Source: Pelomonas caseinilytica
Lineage (GTDB): Bacteria; Pseudomonadota; Gammaproteobacteria; Burkholderiales; Burkholderiaceae_C
DNA: 64,000 nt
Reading direction: 5' to 3'
Assembly: GCF_021353235.1 (NCBI RefSeq)
Contig: NZ_JAJTWT010000017.1
Location: forward strand, 20,078 to 84,077
In this document: positions 50,527 through 59,397 of the stretch, piece by piece
How positions within the stretch are numbered: position 1 is the first letter of the stretch
Layout: the number at the start of each line of letters is the position of its first letter
Position numbers and translations under genes: made by a program
Notes under the pieces: model-generated
Database searches by the model: none
What the model was told of the DNA's origin: nothing
The model's input: only the letters and a program-made list of their open reading frames with translations

Positions 50527-53500
50527 ATGGCCCTGGCCGGCGAAGACCTCAGCAGCCTCGTCGGCCACGCCGCGCCGCCGGAGCAGCAGCGCGAACTCCT
50601 GCGCAGCAGCATGCGCTGGCAGGCGTCGCGGGTCTTCCTGCTGGCCTGCGCGCCGGTCTTCCTGCCGGTGGCGGGCCTGCTGTGGCTCACCCGCCAGCCG
50701 GGCGAGTGGCTGGACGGCCTCGTGCCGCCTTCGCTGGCACTGGTCATCTCGCTGCTGGCCACGCTGCGCCTGCTGGTGCTGTGGCGCGCGCCGCGGCGGC
50801 GCCAGAATCCGCTGATCGCCCTGGGCATGATGACCCTGGTGCTGCTGCTGCCGGTAGCCGTCTCGGTGTCCCGCGACCTCGGCCTGTGGTCGGTCAGCCT
50901 GCCGCTGATGAGCCTGGTGGTCGCCTTCGCGACCGGGCTGCTCGGCCTGCCTTCGGGCCTGCTGCTCACCGGCCTGGGAGCCGTGGCCCTGGGCGGGCTG
51001 GCGACGGCGGAGTTCCTCGGCTGGCCTGCTCGGCCGTTGGCTTCGTCAGGCATCGGCCTGCGCCTGGCCACGCAGTTCGCCCTGCTCGGCTCGGGCCTCA
51101 TCGCCGGCCTGGGCCTGCTCAGGATGGTGAACCGCTCGCTCGCCGAGGCCGACGAGCGCACCGTGCGCTTCCGCGGCCTGCTCGCCATGGCGGTGGACTG
51201 GTACTGGGAGATGGACCGCGAGTTCCGCTTCACCCACGTCGCCGAGGAGCGACCCGGCAGCTCGGGCCTGGACCTGCAGTGCCGCATCGGCAAGACGCCG
51301 TGGGAACTCGACGGCATGGGCCTGTCGGACGACGAGCTCGACGCCCACCGTGCCGACCTGGAATCGCACCGCCCCTTCCACGGCATGGTGGCGCGCCGCA
51401 CCGGCACCGACGGCAGCCCGCGCTGGGTCTCCATCAGCGGCGAGCCCCGTTTCGACGCCCAGGGCAACTTCCGCGGCTACTGGGGCGTGGGCCGCGACGT
51501 CACGCACGAGGTCGCCGCCGAGCAGACGGTGCATGCCACCGAGACGCGCTACCGCGAGCTGTTCCGCCGCTCGCCGTCGCCGCTGGTGCTGCACCGCTGG
51601 GGCCGCGTCGTCGACGCCAACCCGGCCGCCATGGCGATGTTCGGTTATGCGCAGCGCTCCAGCATGATCGGCCAGGACCTGTTCAGCCACTACGAGCCCG
51701 GCGACGACGAGACGGCCCGCCAGCAGGCCGCCCGGCTGGAAGGCCTGGCCCCCGGCGCGATGCAGCCCATGGCCGAGTACCGGCTGCGCACGCTGTCGCG
51801 CCGCCGCCGCCTCGTGCAGGCCACCAGCGTGCGCGTCGAGACCGCCAGCGGCCCGGCCACGCTCACCTTCTTCACCGACCAGACCGAGCAGAGCCGCGCC
51901 CAGGACGCGCTGCGCCGCTCCGAGGGCCTGCTGTCCCACCTCGTCGCCACCAGCCCCGACGTCATCACGCTGACCGAGGCCGAAAGCGGGCGCTACGCCA
52001 TGGTCAACAAGGCCTTCGAGACGTTGAGCGGCTGGAACAGCGGCGAGATTCTCGGCCGCACGGCCGACGAGATCGGCATCTGGCACAACGCGGCCGACCG
52101 TGCCGCCGTTCGCGACGCCATCCGCCGCGACGGCATCGCCAACAACCTGGCGGTCAGCTTCCGCCGCAAGGACGGCAGCGCCATCTCCATGCTGGTCTCG
52201 GTCGCGCCCTTCGAGATGGACGGGCAGAACTACCTCGTGCTCTACGCCCGCGACGTGTCGGAGAGCGAGCGCACCCGCCTCGTGCACGGCGCCATCCTGG
52301 AGAACGCCTCCATCGGCATCGCCCTGACCCGCGACCAGCAGTTCGTGCTGGCCAACCCACGCGTGGAGGCCATGTTCGGCTGGGAGCGTGGCGCCCTGAT
52401 CGGCCAGCACGGCAGCGTCGTGTGGCCGACGGTGGAGGACTGGCAGGCCGTCGGCCGCGACCTCGGGCCGCGCCTGGCCGCGGGCGAGCAGGTCGAGGCC
52501 GAGCGCACCATGCGCCGCCGCGACGGCACCACCTTCCTGGCCCGGCTGCTGGCCCAGGCCGTGGACCCGGCCCACCCCAGCCGCGGCGGCACCATCTGGA
52601 TCATTGAGGACATCACCGAGCGCCGCCGCGTCGAGGACCAGCTCGCCCACGCCAAGGACGAGGCCCAGGCCGCCAGCCGCGCGAAGAGCGCCTTCCTCGC
52701 CAACACCAGCCACGAGATCCGCACGCCACTCAACGGCCTGCTCGGCCTCGGCCGCCTGGCCCAGCAGCCCGACATCTCCGAAGCCCAGCGCCGCGAGTAC
52801 CTCAACCAGATGATGGACAGCGCCGAGAGCCTGTCCGGCCTCATCTCGGACATCCTGGACCTCTCCAAGATTGAGGCCGGCCGCCTCACGCTCGAGACCC
52901 AGCCCTTCTCGCTGCGCGAGCTGCTCGCCTCCATCCGACTGGCCTACCTGACCCTGGCCCAGGCGCGCGGCCTGTCCTTCGCCGTCGAGATCGACCCGGC
53001 GCTGCCGAGCTGGGTCTTCGGCGACCCGCTGCGCACCCGCCAGATCCTGTCCAACTACCTGACCAATGCGCTGAAGTTCACCGAGAAGGGCGGCATCACC
53101 GTCAGCGTCAAGGCCCTAGGCCGCAACGCCCACGGCAGCGCCGGCGAGTGGGTGCGCGTGGAGGTCACCGACACCGGCCCGGGCATCGCGCCGGAGCAGC
53201 AGCAGCGCCTCTTCCAGCCCTTCACCCAGGCCGACGAGTCGACGACGCGGCGCTTCGGCGGTACGGGCCTGGGGCTGTCCATCTGCCGCGAGCTGGCCAC
53301 GTTGATGGGCGGCGAGGTCGGCGTGCGCAGCGTCTTCGGCGAGGGCTCGACCTTCTGGGCCGAGCTGCCCCTGCCGGGCGCGCCAGCCCCCATGGCCCAC
53401 CAGCCGCGCGAGCCGCGCGCCGCCGGGGCCGGCCACGACGCGCTGCAGGGCCGGCGCGTGCTCATCGCCGAGGACCATCCGGTCAACATGCTCATCGCCG

Positions 53501-53841
53501 TGGCCCAGCTGGAGCAGTGGGGCATGGAGGTCGCCCAGGCCAGCGACGGCCGCCAGGCCATCGAGGCCGTGCTGGCCGCCGCCAGCGTCGGCAAGCCCTT
53601 CGACATCGTGCTGATGGACGTGCAGATGCCGGTCATGGGCGGGCATGATGCGACCCGCGAGCTGCGCAAGCACTTCACCGCCGAGGAACTGCCCATCGTC
53701 GCGCTGACGGCGGCGGCCCTGGTGTCGGAGCGTGACGACGCCTTCGCCGCCGGCATGAACGACTTCCTCACCAAGCCCATCGACCCGCCCCGCCTGCACC
53801 AGACGCTGATGAAGCTGACCGGCGGCCGGCGCAACGCCTGA
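50527..53841 (+). CDS. Membrane-bound hybrid sensor histidine kinase with multiple PAS domains
   Basis: A 1104-residue protein. About six hydrophobic segments span residues 35-200. Four PAS-like regions follow: VDWYWEMDREFRFTHVAEER; SPLVLHRWGRVVDANPAAMA; SPDVITLTEAESGRYAMVNK; and ASIGIALTRDQQFVLANPRV, which ends GGTIWIIEDITERRR. HisKA has H729 in TSHEIRTPLNG. The ATPase domain carries NALKFTE, DTGPGIAP and FGGTGLGLSICREL. The C-terminal receiver has D1031 in VLMDVQMP. No Hpt domain or response regulator adjoins. It is a paralog of the kinase at 17710-20538 in domain order. Confidence 0.92.
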   Translation: MALAGEDLSSLVGHAAPPEQQRELLRSSMRWQASRVFLLACAPVFLPVAGLLWLTRQPGEWLDGLVPPSLALVISLLATLRLLVLWRAPRRRQNPLIALGMMTLVLLLPVAVSVSRDLGLWSVSLPLMSLVVAFATGLLGLPSGLLLTGLGAVALGGLATAEFLGWPARPLASSGIGLRLATQFALLGSGLIAGLGLLRMVNRSLAEADERTVRFRGLLAMAVDWYWEMDREFRFTHVAEERPGSSGLDLQCRIGKTPWELDGMGLSDDELDAHRADLESHRPFHGMVARRTGTDGSPRWVSISGEPRFDAQGNFRGYWGVGRDVTHEVAAEQTVHATETRYRELFRRSPSPLVLHRWGRVVDANPAAMAMFGYAQRSSMIGQDLFSHYEPGDDETARQQAARLEGLAPGAMQPMAEYRLRTLSRRRRLVQATSVRVETASGPATLTFFTDQTEQSRAQDALRRSEGLLSHLVATSPDVITLTEAESGRYAMVNKAFETLSGWNSGEILGRTADEIGIWHNAADRAAVRDAIRRDGIANNLAVSFRRKDGSAISMLVSVAPFEMDGQNYLVLYARDVSESERTRLVHGAILENASIGIALTRDQQFVLANPRVEAMFGWERGALIGQHGSVVWPTVEDWQAVGRDLGPRLAAGEQVEAERTMRRRDGTTFLARLLAQAVDPAHPSRGGTIWIIEDITERRRVEDQLAHAKDEAQAASRAKSAFLANTSHEIRTPLNGLLGLGRLAQQPDISEAQRREYLNQMMDSAESLSGLISDILDLSKIEAGRLTLETQPFSLRELLASIRLAYLTLAQARGLSFAVEIDPALPSWVFGDPLRTRQILSNYLTNALKFTEKGGITVSVKALGRNAHGSAGEWVRVEVTDTGPGIAPEQQQRLFQPFTQADESTTRRFGGTGLGLSICRELATLMGGEVGVRSVFGEGSTFWAELPLPGAPAPMAHQPREPRAAGAGHDALQGRRVLIAEDHPVNMLIAVAQLEQWGMEVAQASDGRQAIEAVLAAASVGKPFDIVLMDVQMPVMGGHDATRELRKHFTAEELPIVALTAAALVSERDDAFAAGMNDFLTKPIDPPRLHQTLMKLTGGRRNA

Positions 53842-53849
53842 GCGCGCCC

Positions 53850-54560
53850 ATGAACGCAGAGCCGAAGACCTTCAAGTACTACGACCTCATCATGGCGGCC
53901 TTCGTCTGCGTGCTGCTGTGCTCCAACCTGATCGGCGCGGCCAAGGCCGCCCAGCTTACGCTGCCGGTCATCGGGACGGTGACGTTCGGGGCGGACCTGT
54001 TCTTCTTCCCCATCAGCTACATCTTTGGCGACATCCTGACCGAGGTCTATGGCTACGGCCGCGACCGGCGCGTCGTCTGGGCCGGCTTCGGGGCGCTGGT
54101 GTTCTCGGCCTTCATGGCCTTCGTCGTCGTGCAGCTGCCGCCGGCGCAGAACGAGTTCATGGCCGCCTACCAGCCCCACCTGGAGGCCGTGTTCGGCAAC
54201 ACCTGGCGCATCGTCGCCGGCTCGATGATCGCCTTCGCCTGCGGCAGCTTCGCCAACAGCTTCGTGCTGGCCAAGATGAAGATCGCGACCCGGGGCCGCT
54301 TCCTGTGGGCGCGCGTCGTCGGCTCCACGGTGGTCGGCCAACTCGTCGACACGGGTCTCTTCTTCCTGATCGCCTTCTCGGGCATCTGGCCGAACGAGCA
54401 GCTCGTCGCCGTCATCGTCACGCAGTACCTGTTCAAGACGATCTGGGAGGCCGTGATGTACCCCGCCACGGCCTGGGTCGTGGCCTTCCTGAAGCGTGCC
54501 GAGGGCGTGGACCACTACGACCGCGGCACCAACTTCAATCCGTTCACGATCAAGGTGTGA
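53850..54560 (+). CDS. Queuosine precursor transporter (YhhQ/VUT family)
   Basis: A 236-residue membrane protein with about six helices. Family blocks are YYDLIMAAFVCVLLCSNLIG, ADLFFFPISYIFGDILTEVYGYGRDRRVVW, RIVAGSMIAFACGSFANSF, and the region RVVGSTVVGQLVDTGLFFLIA. YhhQ imports preQ0/preQ1 for the tRNA modification queuosine. It begins eight bases after the hybrid kinase stop. No preQ1 riboswitch fits in that gap. Confidence 0.92.
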   Translation: MNAEPKTFKYYDLIMAAFVCVLLCSNLIGAAKAAQLTLPVIGTVTFGADLFFFPISYIFGDILTEVYGYGRDRRVVWAGFGALVFSAFMAFVVVQLPPAQNEFMAAYQPHLEAVFGNTWRIVAGSMIAFACGSFANSFVLAKMKIATRGRFLWARVVGSTVVGQLVDTGLFFLIAFSGIWPNEQLVAVIVTQYLFKTIWEAVMYPATAWVVAFLKRAEGVDHYDRGTNFNPFTIKV

Positions 54561-54596
54561 TCGGCCGGCCGCCGCCACGGGCCGCGTGCCACGCCG

Positions 54597-54602
54597 CACA
54601 AT
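54597..54602 (+). promoter_or_regulatory. CACAAT box, likely -10 of the YpfH-like gene
   Basis: CACAAT lies seven bases before the ATG at 54610 with no ribosome binding site in the spacer. Confidence 0.4.
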
Positions 54603-54609
54603 CCGGCGC

Positions 54610-55278
54610 ATGAGCCCTAACGCAAACGTCCAGGTGCCCGAGCTGCTGTTCGCCTTGCTGCCGGACAGCGGCATCGCGCCCGACGGCCCCGACACCCTGG
54701 CGCCGCTGGCCGCCGCATTGCTGGGCCAGTACCCCCGCGCCGCGACCCTGACCGTCCACCCGCCGCTGCGCGACGCGCAGGGCCGCTGCCGCTGGTGGCC
54801 GGGCGCCGAACCCAGCCCCGACGGCGTCGACGAGGCCCTGCCACCGCTGGTGGGCCGGCTGCGGCAGGAGGCGGCGCGGCTGAGCCTGCCCTGGCAGCGC
54901 GTGGCCCTCGCGGGCGTGGGCGATGGCGCCGTGCTGGCCCTGGAGGCCGTGCAGGCCGAGCCGGCGCTGGTGGGCCGCGTGCTGGCCTTCGCCGGCGGCT
55001 ACCTCGCGCGGCCCGAGGCGGCGCCGCAGGACGTCTGCGTGCACCTGCTGCACGGGCTGGAAGACCGGCGCTTCCCCTACCGCCACGTCGTCGACGCGGC
55101 CCAGGCCCTGGTCGACCTCGGTGCCGACGTGACGGCCGACCTGCTGCCCCACCTCGACCACGGCCTGCATCCGGCCCTCATCGACAAGGCCATGGAGCAG
55201 CTGCGCAACTTCATCCCGGCGCGGCTGTGGCGCGAGGCGCTGATCGCGGCGCAGGAGAACGAGCGGCCGGTGGGTTGA
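54610..55278 (+). CDS. YpfH-like alpha/beta hydrolase lacking the serine nucleophile
   Basis: A 222-residue protein that aligns along its length with the esterase YpfH. The nucleophile elbow, GFSQG in that family, reads GVGDG here (VALAGVGDGAVLALEAVQAE, residues about 98-117), so the catalytic serine is glycine. The acid (HGLEDRRFP) and histidine (PHLDHGLHP) positions are retained. It is probably not an active serine hydrolase; a binding or regulatory role is possible. Its last 111 bases are repeated at 60263-60373 behind a five-gene cassette. The ATG at 54610 lies seven bases after a CACAAT box. Confidence 0.85.
   Translation: MSPNANVQVPELLFALLPDSGIAPDGPDTLAPLAAALLGQYPRAATLTVHPPLRDAQGRCRWWPGAEPSPDGVDEALPPLVGRLRQEAARLSLPWQRVALAGVGDGAVLALEAVQAEPALVGRVLAFAGGYLARPEAAPQDVCVHLLHGLEDRRFPYRHVVDAAQALVDLGADVTADLLPHLDHGLHPALIDKAMEQLRNFIPARLWREALIAAQENERPVG
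55168..55278. repeat. 111-bp direct repeat, left copy
   Basis: The 3' end of the YpfH-like gene, from the codons for HPALIDKAMEQLR to the stop, is repeated at 60263-60373 with six differences. The two copies bracket 55279-60262. Confidence 0.85.
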
Positions 55279-55282
55279 CGGC

Positions 55283-55852
55283 TCAGGCCAGCCCCACCAG
55301 CCGCGCCAGCATCTCGGCCGCGCTGCGTGCGCCCACCTTGCGGATGATGCGGGCCCGGTGCCCTTCCACCGTCCGCGGGCTGATGCCGAGCAGGCGGGCG
55401 ATGTGCTTGGTGCTGGCGCCCGCGGCGAGCTGGCGCACGATCTCGCGCTCGCGGGCCGTGAGGTCCACCGTCACCGCGCGGCGTGCGGAGATGTCCTCGA
55501 ACATCCACACCGCCTGCGCGAACGGCAGGTCGCGCCGCAGCGCGCGGCCGGCGACGTGCACCCAGAACAGGCGCCCGCTGCGGTGGCGCATGATGCGCTC
55601 GTCGCTGTATCGGCCGGTCTCGCGCATGGCGACCAGGCCCTGGGCACCGATGTGCTCGAACTCCTCGGCCGAGGGGTAGAGGTGCTGCATCGAGCGCCCG
55701 GCCAGCTCCTCGGGCGCCCAGCCGAACATCTCGCCGAAAGCCTCGTTGCAGCGCACGATGACGCGCTCGCGGGACAAGCACAGGCCCACCGGCGCATGGT
55801 CGAAGGCCAGGCCGACGGAGGCGTCATCGGGGAGCGGTTCGTGTGCGGTCAT
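55283..55852 (-). CDS. PAS-LuxR transcriptional regulator
   Basis: A 189-residue one-component regulator. Residues about 10-125 are a PAS domain (FDHAPVGLCLSRERVIVRCN to AVWMFEDISARR). The C-terminus is a LuxR-type helix-turn-helix: LTAREREIVRQLAAGASTKH followed by IARLLGISPRTVEGHRARI. No receiver domain. It diverges from the thiolase operon across 89 bases that contain a palindrome (55867-55880) suited to a LuxR dimer, so it probably controls that operon and itself. The ATG at 55852 was preferred to a GTG at 55864. Its stop is only four bases from the stop of the convergent YpfH-like gene. Confidence 0.88.
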   Translation of the reverse strand: MTAHEPLPDDASVGLAFDHAPVGLCLSRERVIVRCNEAFGEMFGWAPEELAGRSMQHLYPSAEEFEHIGAQGLVAMRETGRYSDERIMRHRSGRLFWVHVAGRALRRDLPFAQAVWMFEDISARRAVTVDLTAREREIVRQLAAGASTKHIARLLGISPRTVEGHRARIIRKVGARSAAEMLARLVGLA

Positions 55853-55866
55853 CGGGGCAGGCACTG

Positions 55867-55880
55867 ACGTAGTCCTACGT
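55867..55880. promoter_or_regulatory. Palindromic operator candidate ACGTAGTCCTACGT
   Basis: Perfect 6-bp arms (ACGTAG/CTACGT) around a TC centre, located between the divergent PAS-LuxR gene and the thiolase gene. The 14-bp palindrome size suits a LuxR/FixJ-type dimer. Confidence 0.5.
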
Positions 55881-55941
55881 GTTTCGCGCGCGGCGGGCGG
55901 CTCCTACAGTGCCGGCCCATCTTCAGCAGCGCGGGGCCATC

Positions 55942-57108
55942 ATGGGTGTGTGCATTGTCGGCTGGGCTCACAGCCCGTTCGGGCGCCTGGACGCCCTCGA
56001 TCTCGAAGGCCTCGTCGGCCAGGTCACCCGCGGCGCATTGGCCGATGCAGGCCTGGACGGCACGGCCGTCGACGGCGTCTGGCTGGGCCAGCTCAACGGC
56101 GGCTTCGTGCCGGAGATCTTCGCGTCCTCGCTGCCGATGCAGGCCGACGCCGGCCTGCGCTGGAAGCCCGCCACCCGTGTGGAGAACGCCTGCGCCTCGG
56201 GGGCTGCGGCGCTGTACGCGGCGGCCGACGCGATCGAGGCCGGCCGCGCCCGCATTGCCCTGGTGGTGGGCGCCGAGAAGATGACGGCCGTGTCCGGCAC
56301 CGAGGTCACGCGCATCCTCGGCAACGCCTCCTACGTGCCCGAGGAGGCCGCGCAGGGGCTCACCTTCCCCGGCATCTTCGCCCGCGTGGCCCAGGCCTAT
56401 TTCGAGCGCCATGGCGACCACGGCGCGACGCTGGCACGCATCGCCGCCAAGAACCACGCCAACGGCGTGCGCAACCCCTTTGCGCAGATGCGCAAGGACC
56501 TGGGCTTCGAGTTCTGCAACACGGTGTCCGAGAAGAACCCGCTGATCGCCGCGCCGCTGCGCAAGACCGACTGCTCGCTGGTGTCCGACGGCGCTGCGGC
56601 GCTGGTGCTGTGCGACGAGTCGCTGGCGGCCGACTTCCGCCGCGCCGTGCGCCTGAAGAGCCGTGCCCAGGTCAACGATTTCCTGCCGATGTCGTGCCGG
56701 GACGCGGCCGGCTTCGAAGGCCCGCGACGGGCCTGGGCGCAGGCACTCGCGGCGGCCGGCTGCACCGTGGGCGACCTGAGCTTCGCCGAGGTGCACGACT
56801 GCTTCACCATCGCCGAGCTGATGAGCTACGAGGCCATGGGCCTGGCGGCGCCGGGCCAGGGCGCGCGGCTGCTGGACGAAGGCGTGGTCATGCGCGACGG
56901 CCGCCTGCCCGTGAACGTGAGTGGCGGACTCAAGGCCAAGGGCCATCCCATCGGCGCCACGGGCGTGTCCATGCACGTGCTGTCGGCCATGCAGCTCTGC
57001 GGCGAGGCGGGCGAGATGCAGCTGCCCGCGCCGACGCTCGCGGGCGTGTTCAACATGGGCGGCTCGGCGGTGGCCAGCTACGTCAGCGTCCTGGAGCGGG
57101 CGCGATGA
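55942..57108 (+). CDS. Thiolase family protein (SCP-x/acetyl-CoA acetyltransferase type)
   Basis: A 388-residue thiolase. The nucleophilic cysteine is C84 in VENACASGAAAL. The second conserved block is HDCFTIAELMSYEAMGL, and GGLKAKGHPIGATGVS carries the catalytic histidine. The C-terminal cysteine of degradative thiolases is replaced by the glycine-rich NMGGSAVASY, as in SCP-x-type thiolases. It may cleave or form 3-ketoacyl-CoA. The ATG at 55942 has a GGGGCC-type weak ribosome binding site. The stop overlaps the ligase start (ATGA at 57105-57108), first in a four-gene operon. Confidence 0.9.
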   Translation: MGVCIVGWAHSPFGRLDALDLEGLVGQVTRGALADAGLDGTAVDGVWLGQLNGGFVPEIFASSLPMQADAGLRWKPATRVENACASGAAALYAAADAIEAGRARIALVVGAEKMTAVSGTEVTRILGNASYVPEEAAQGLTFPGIFARVAQAYFERHGDHGATLARIAAKNHANGVRNPFAQMRKDLGFEFCNTVSEKNPLIAAPLRKTDCSLVSDGAAALVLCDESLAADFRRAVRLKSRAQVNDFLPMSCRDAAGFEGPRRAWAQALAAAGCTVGDLSFAEVHDCFTIAELMSYEAMGLAAPGQGARLLDEGVVMRDGRLPVNVSGGLKAKGHPIGATGVSMHVLSAMQLCGEAGEMQLPAPTLAGVFNMGGSAVASYVSVLERAR

Positions 57109-58610
57109 ACCTCGCCACGTTGCTGGCACGCGCGGCGCGGCGCCACCCCGAGCGGCCTGCGCTGCTGCAAGGCAGCCAGCTGCTGTGGACCTACGGCCAG
57201 CTCGCCGATCGCGTGGCGCGGCTGGCCCGGTCGCTGCGCGAGGTGCAGGGCCTCGCGCCCGGTGACCGCGTGGTGCTCTACCTCGCCAACGAGCCGGCTT
57301 ATCTCGAGCTGCTGCACGCCTGCTGGTGGGCGGGCCTGGCCGTGGTGCCGGTGAACGTGAAGCTGCATGCGCAGGAACTGGCCTTCATCGTGGCCGACAG
57401 CGGCGCCCGCCTGGCCTGCGTCGGCGCCGCCCAGCACGAGGCGGTGGCCGCCGCGCTGCCGGAGCTGCCGCTGCTCGTGACCGGCAGCCCCGAGCACGCC
57501 CAGGCGCTGCAGGCGGCGGCGCTGCCGCTGCAGGACGTGGAGGCTGACGCGCTGGCCTGGCTCTTCTACACCTCGGGCACGACGGGCCGGCCCAAGGGCG
57601 TCATCGAGACCCACCGCATGCTGATGGCGATGACGGCCTGCTACTTCTCGGACGTCGACGCCAGCCTCGGCTCGGACGACGTCATCGTCTACGCCGCGCC
57701 CATGTCGCACGGCGCCGGGCTCTACAACTTCGCCTTCATGGCGCGCGGTGCCCGCCACCTGGTGCCGGCGTCAGGCGGCTTCGAGCCGGCCGAACTTGTC
57801 GACCTGGCGCAGCGCCTGGGCCGCCTGTGCCTCTTCGCCGCGCCGACGATGGTGCGCCGCCTCGTCGACGAGGCCGAGCGCCGCGGCACCGGCGGCGCGG
57901 GCTTCAAGACCATCGTCTATGGCGGCGGGCCGATGTACGTCGAAGACATCCAGCGCGCGCTGCGCGTCATGGGCCCGTGCTTCGCGCAGATCTACGGCCA
58001 GGGCGAGTCGCCGATGACCATCACCGCGATGGACCGGCAAGCGGTCGCCACGGCCGACGCCGCGCGCCTGGCCTCCGTCGGCCGGGCGCAGCTGCTGGTC
58101 GAGGTGCGCGTGGCCGATGCCGACGGCCGCGAGCTGCCGCCAGGCGAAGTGGGCGAAGTGCTGGTGCACGGCGAGACCGTCATGCCTGGCTACTGGCGTC
58201 AGCCCGAGGCGAGCGCCAGGGCGCTGCGCGGCGGCTGGCTGTGGACGGGCGACCTGGGCGCGATGAGCGCCGACGGCCATCTCACCCTCAAGGACCGCAG
58301 CAAGGACCTCATCATCAGCGGCGGCTCCAACATCTACCCGCGCGAGGTGGAGGAAGTGCTGCTGGCCCAGCCCGGCGTGCGCGAGGTGGCCGTGGTGGGC
58401 CAGCCCGACCGCGAGTGGGGCGAGGTGGTCGTCGCCTTCGTCGTGGCCGAGCCGGGCGTGGACGCCGACGCGCTCGATGCGCTGTGCCTCGCGCACATCG
58501 CCCGCTTCAAGCGCCCCAAGCGCTACGAATTCGTCAGCACCCTGCCCAAGAACCACTACGGCAAGGTGCTCAAGACCGAGCTGAGAACTCGACTGCAACA
58601 GGAGACATGA
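57105..58610 (+). CDS. AMP-forming acyl-CoA synthetase
   Basis: A 501-residue ANL-superfamily ligase. The P-loop is FYTSGTTGRPKGVIETH (residues about 162-178). The A5 motif is QIYGQGESPMT, the adenylate-binding A7 motif WTGDLGAMSADGHL, and the hinge/A8 motif KDLIISGGSNIYPREVEEVL. The catalytic lysine is near the C-terminus in PKNHYGKVLKTELR. It activates a carboxylic acid to its CoA ester for the thiolase encoded upstream. Substrate not predictable; a short or medium-chain acid fits the operon. Confidence 0.92.
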   Translation: MNLATLLARAARRHPERPALLQGSQLLWTYGQLADRVARLARSLREVQGLAPGDRVVLYLANEPAYLELLHACWWAGLAVVPVNVKLHAQELAFIVADSGARLACVGAAQHEAVAAALPELPLLVTGSPEHAQALQAAALPLQDVEADALAWLFYTSGTTGRPKGVIETHRMLMAMTACYFSDVDASLGSDDVIVYAAPMSHGAGLYNFAFMARGARHLVPASGGFEPAELVDLAQRLGRLCLFAAPTMVRRLVDEAERRGTGGAGFKTIVYGGGPMYVEDIQRALRVMGPCFAQIYGQGESPMTITAMDRQAVATADAARLASVGRAQLLVEVRVADADGRELPPGEVGEVLVHGETVMPGYWRQPEASARALRGGWLWTGDLGAMSADGHLTLKDRSKDLIISGGSNIYPREVEEVLLAQPGVREVAVVGQPDREWGEVVVAFVVAEPGVDADALDALCLAHIARFKRPKRYEFVSTLPKNHYGKVLKTELRTRLQQET

Positions 58611-58611
58611 C

Positions 58612-59397
58612 ATGAGCTTGAACGGACGCACGGCCCTGGTGACAGGTGCCTCGCAGGGCATCGGCGCGGCCATCGCGCGCCGCCTGGCCGAAGCGGGCGC
58701 CGACGTGGTGCTGCACGGCATCGAGACGCAGGCGCAGGGCGAGCCCATCGCCACAGCCCTGGCGCGCGAGACTGGCCGGCGCTGCGCCTACGTGGGTGCC
58801 AACCTGGCGGATGCGTCGGCCGCGGCCGGCCTCGTCGCCGCCGCCACCGAAGCGCTCGCCGCGCCGGACATCCTCGTCAACAACGCCGGCATCCAGCACA
58901 CCTGCGGCATCGCGGAGTTCCCGCCCGAGCGCTGGGACGCCATCATCGCCATCAACCTCAGCGCCGCCTTCCACACCCTGCGCGCCGCGGTGCCCGGCAT
59001 GCGAGCCCGGGGCTGGGGGCGCATCGTCAACATCGCCTCGGTGCACGGGCTGGTGGCCTCGGTCAACAAGAGCGCCTACCTGGCGGCCAAGCATGGCCTC
59101 GTGGGCATGAGCAAGGGCGTGGCGCTGGAGACGGCGGCCGAGGGCATTACGGTGAACTGCATCTGCCCGGGCTGGACCGACACCGTGCTGATCCAGCCGC
59201 AGATCGAGGCCCGCGCCGCGGCCCACGGCGGCGACCGCCAGGCCGGCATCCGCGACCTGCTGCGCGAGAAGCAGCCCAACCTCACGCTGCTGCCGCCCGA
59301 GCGCATCGGCGACGTGGCGGTGTTCCTGTGCGGCGAGGCGGCCGCCGGCATCACTGGCGTGGCCCTGCCGGTGGACGGCGGCTGGACGGCGCAGTGA
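58612..59397 (+). CDS. 3-hydroxybutyrate dehydrogenase-like SDR
   Basis: A 261-residue short-chain dehydrogenase. The NAD-binding motif is VTGASQGIGAAIARRL near residue 10, the structural NNAG is in LVNNAGIQHTC, and the catalytic Ser-Tyr-Lys lie in NIASVHGLVASVNKSAYLAAKHG. The sequence IQH after NNAG and the block VNCICPGWTDTVLIQPQI are diagnostic of D-3-hydroxybutyrate dehydrogenases (BdhA). It would oxidise 3-hydroxybutyrate or an analogue to the 3-keto acid. It begins two bases after the ligase stop. Confidence 0.9.
   Translation: MSLNGRTALVTGASQGIGAAIARRLAEAGADVVLHGIETQAQGEPIATALARETGRRCAYVGANLADASAAAGLVAAATEALAAPDILVNNAGIQHTCGIAEFPPERWDAIIAINLSAAFHTLRAAVPGMRARGWGRIVNIASVHGLVASVNKSAYLAAKHGLVGMSKGVALETAAEGITVNCICPGWTDTVLIQPQIEARAAAHGGDRQAGIRDLLREKQPNLTLLPPERIGDVAVFLCGEAAAGITGVALPVDGGWTAQ

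Noticed and set aside
53842..53849. preQ1 riboswitch before the queuosine precursor transporter
   Set aside because: Only eight bases separate it from the upstream stop codon, and no such structure is visible in the preceding coding end.
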